Shown piece by piece: positions 5,942 through 6,271 of a stretch of 6,271 nt of DNA; within the stretch, counting starts at the first letter, position 1; each line of letters starts with the position of its first letter. The notes under the pieces are model-generated. The model did not search any database, was not told the DNA's origin, and worked only from the letters and a program-made list of their open reading frames with translations. Position numbers and translations under genes: made by a program. Source of the DNA: a bacterium (GTDB lineage: Bacteria > Krumholzibacteriota > Krumholzibacteriia > LZORAL124-64-63); assembly GCA_030591105.1 (NCBI GenBank), contig JAUVBS010000137.1, positions 1 through 6,271 on the forward strand, written 5' to 3'.

Positions 5942-5980
5942 AGATAGAGAAACCCCGCCTCCTCCCAGAGAGAGACGGGG
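5942..5980 (-). terminator. Intrinsic terminator of the partial minus-strand gene
   Basis: Read on the minus strand, CCCCGTCTCT pairs with GGAGGCGGGG over 10 bp (two G-U pairs) around an 8-base loop (hairpin 5953-5980). TTTCTCTATCT (5952-5942) follows directly. It lies about 75 bases beyond the TGA of the gene ending at 6056. The right arm is followed by GCCCC when read on the plus strand, so it is a one-way signal. Confidence 0.65.
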
Positions 5981-6055
5981 GCCCCTCATCAGCCACCCAG
6001 CCAGCCGATCGCACGGGCAAGTCGCTTTACGACGGGCTGACGCTGGCTCCGCCGG

Positions 6056-6271
6056 TCACCGGTACAACGCTTTGACTTCGCTCCACGTGCACTCTTGCGT
6101 GGCAACGGGGCTCTCGCCAGGCATCTGGACATACACGTAGTCGGGTGGTAGAAAGATGTACAGCTGGTCCAGCCATACGACATCGCCGACATCTCCTTCC
6201 ACCGCCGCCTCGATGACCAAACCGCTTTGGCCATCGGACACGATCCAGCTACAACCCGTTTCGTCCCAGCC
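6056..6271 (-). CDS. C-terminal part of a protein of unknown function (5' end outside window)
   Basis: The frame is open from the right edge of the window to TGA at 6058-6056, giving 71 residues. The internal GTG at 6241 gives only 61 of them and has no reason to be a start, because coding-like sequence (G-W-D-E-T-G-C-S-W-I) continues to the window edge. The segment is acidic and rich in Val, Trp and Tyr, with alternating strands such as D-V-V-W-L-D-Q-L-Y-I-F (30-40) and Y-V-Y-V-Q-M (45-50), so beta structure is likely. C7 in G-C-S-W and C61 in E-C-T-W could form a disulfide, which would suit an exported protein. It ends in T-W-S-E-V-K-A-L-Y-R. I recognise no family. A good terminator lies downstream, which supports a real expressed gene. 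Confidence 0.7.
   Translation of the reverse strand, partial: GWDETGCSWIVSDGQSGLVIEAAVEGDVGDVVWLDQLYIFLPPDYVYVQMPGESPVATQECTWSEVKALYR

Noticed and set aside
5999..6048. 7-bp inverted repeat AGCCAGC / GCTGGCT just beyond the stop of the last gene
   Set aside because: The arms are 36 bases apart with no T-tract, and the better hairpin at 5953-5980 already explains termination.
5757..6140. Plus-strand open frame of 127 codons across the gap between the SDR and the last gene
   Set aside because: It overlaps the SDR start, the terminator hairpin and the coding end of the last gene, has no usable ribosome binding site, and its translation looks like non-coding GC-rich sequence.

Overview
The window is GC-rich bacterial chromosomal DNA with densely packed genes and strong Shine-Dalgarno sites. 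I see no rRNA, tRNA, CRISPR array, transposase, integrase or phage gene. The taxon cannot be fixed from this sequence alone. The combination of a PL10-type pectate-lyase-like protein, an SDR of the HSDL2 type, a GT-C glycosyltransferase and secreted proteins of no known family fits an uncultivated free-living Gram-negative lineage. Planctomycete/PVC, FCB-type candidate phyla (Krumholzibacteria or Eisenbacteria-like) or Myxococcota are all possible; this is inference.

Layout, left to right. (1) Positions 1-643, plus strand: the end of a small four-helix membrane protein overlaps by 8 bases an XRE-type helix-turn-helix regulator of 73 residues, a familiar two-gene module. (2) Positions 644-714: a short convergent gap holding a two-copy 20-bp tandem repeat. 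(3) Positions 715-2202, minus strand: an exported (alpha/alpha)-toroid protein of the pectate lyase PL10 family. (4) Positions 2203-2373: a divergent intergenic region with a perfect 15-bp palindrome and a wider 10-bp inverted repeat, the best candidate here for an uncharacterised regulatory site. (5) Positions 2374-3996, plus strand: a polytopic GT-C glycosyltransferase resembling the AftB/arabinofuranosyltransferase-like group. (6) Positions 4045-4891, plus strand: a sigma70-like promoter, a strong ribosome binding site and a 255-residue lipoprotein of no recognised family. (7) A GC-rich hairpin separates this from the convergent minus-strand SDR at 4939-5763, which is an HSDL2-like enzyme without the SCP2 domain. 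(8) Positions 5764-6055: non-coding, with a good intrinsic terminator (5942-5980) serving the last gene. (9) Positions 6056-6271, minus strand: the C-terminal 71 residues of an unrecognised protein whose 5' end lies outside the window.

The genes do not form one pathway. Three deal with the cell envelope or exterior (lyase, glycosyltransferase, lipoprotein), and one is a soluble oxidoreductase. Only the membrane protein/XRE pair is clearly one operon. I did not find a convincing new multi-gene system. The points most worth a second look are the inverted repeats between the divergent lyase and glycosyltransferase genes, the orphan lipoprotein with its own promoter, and the C-terminal tail of the truncated last gene.
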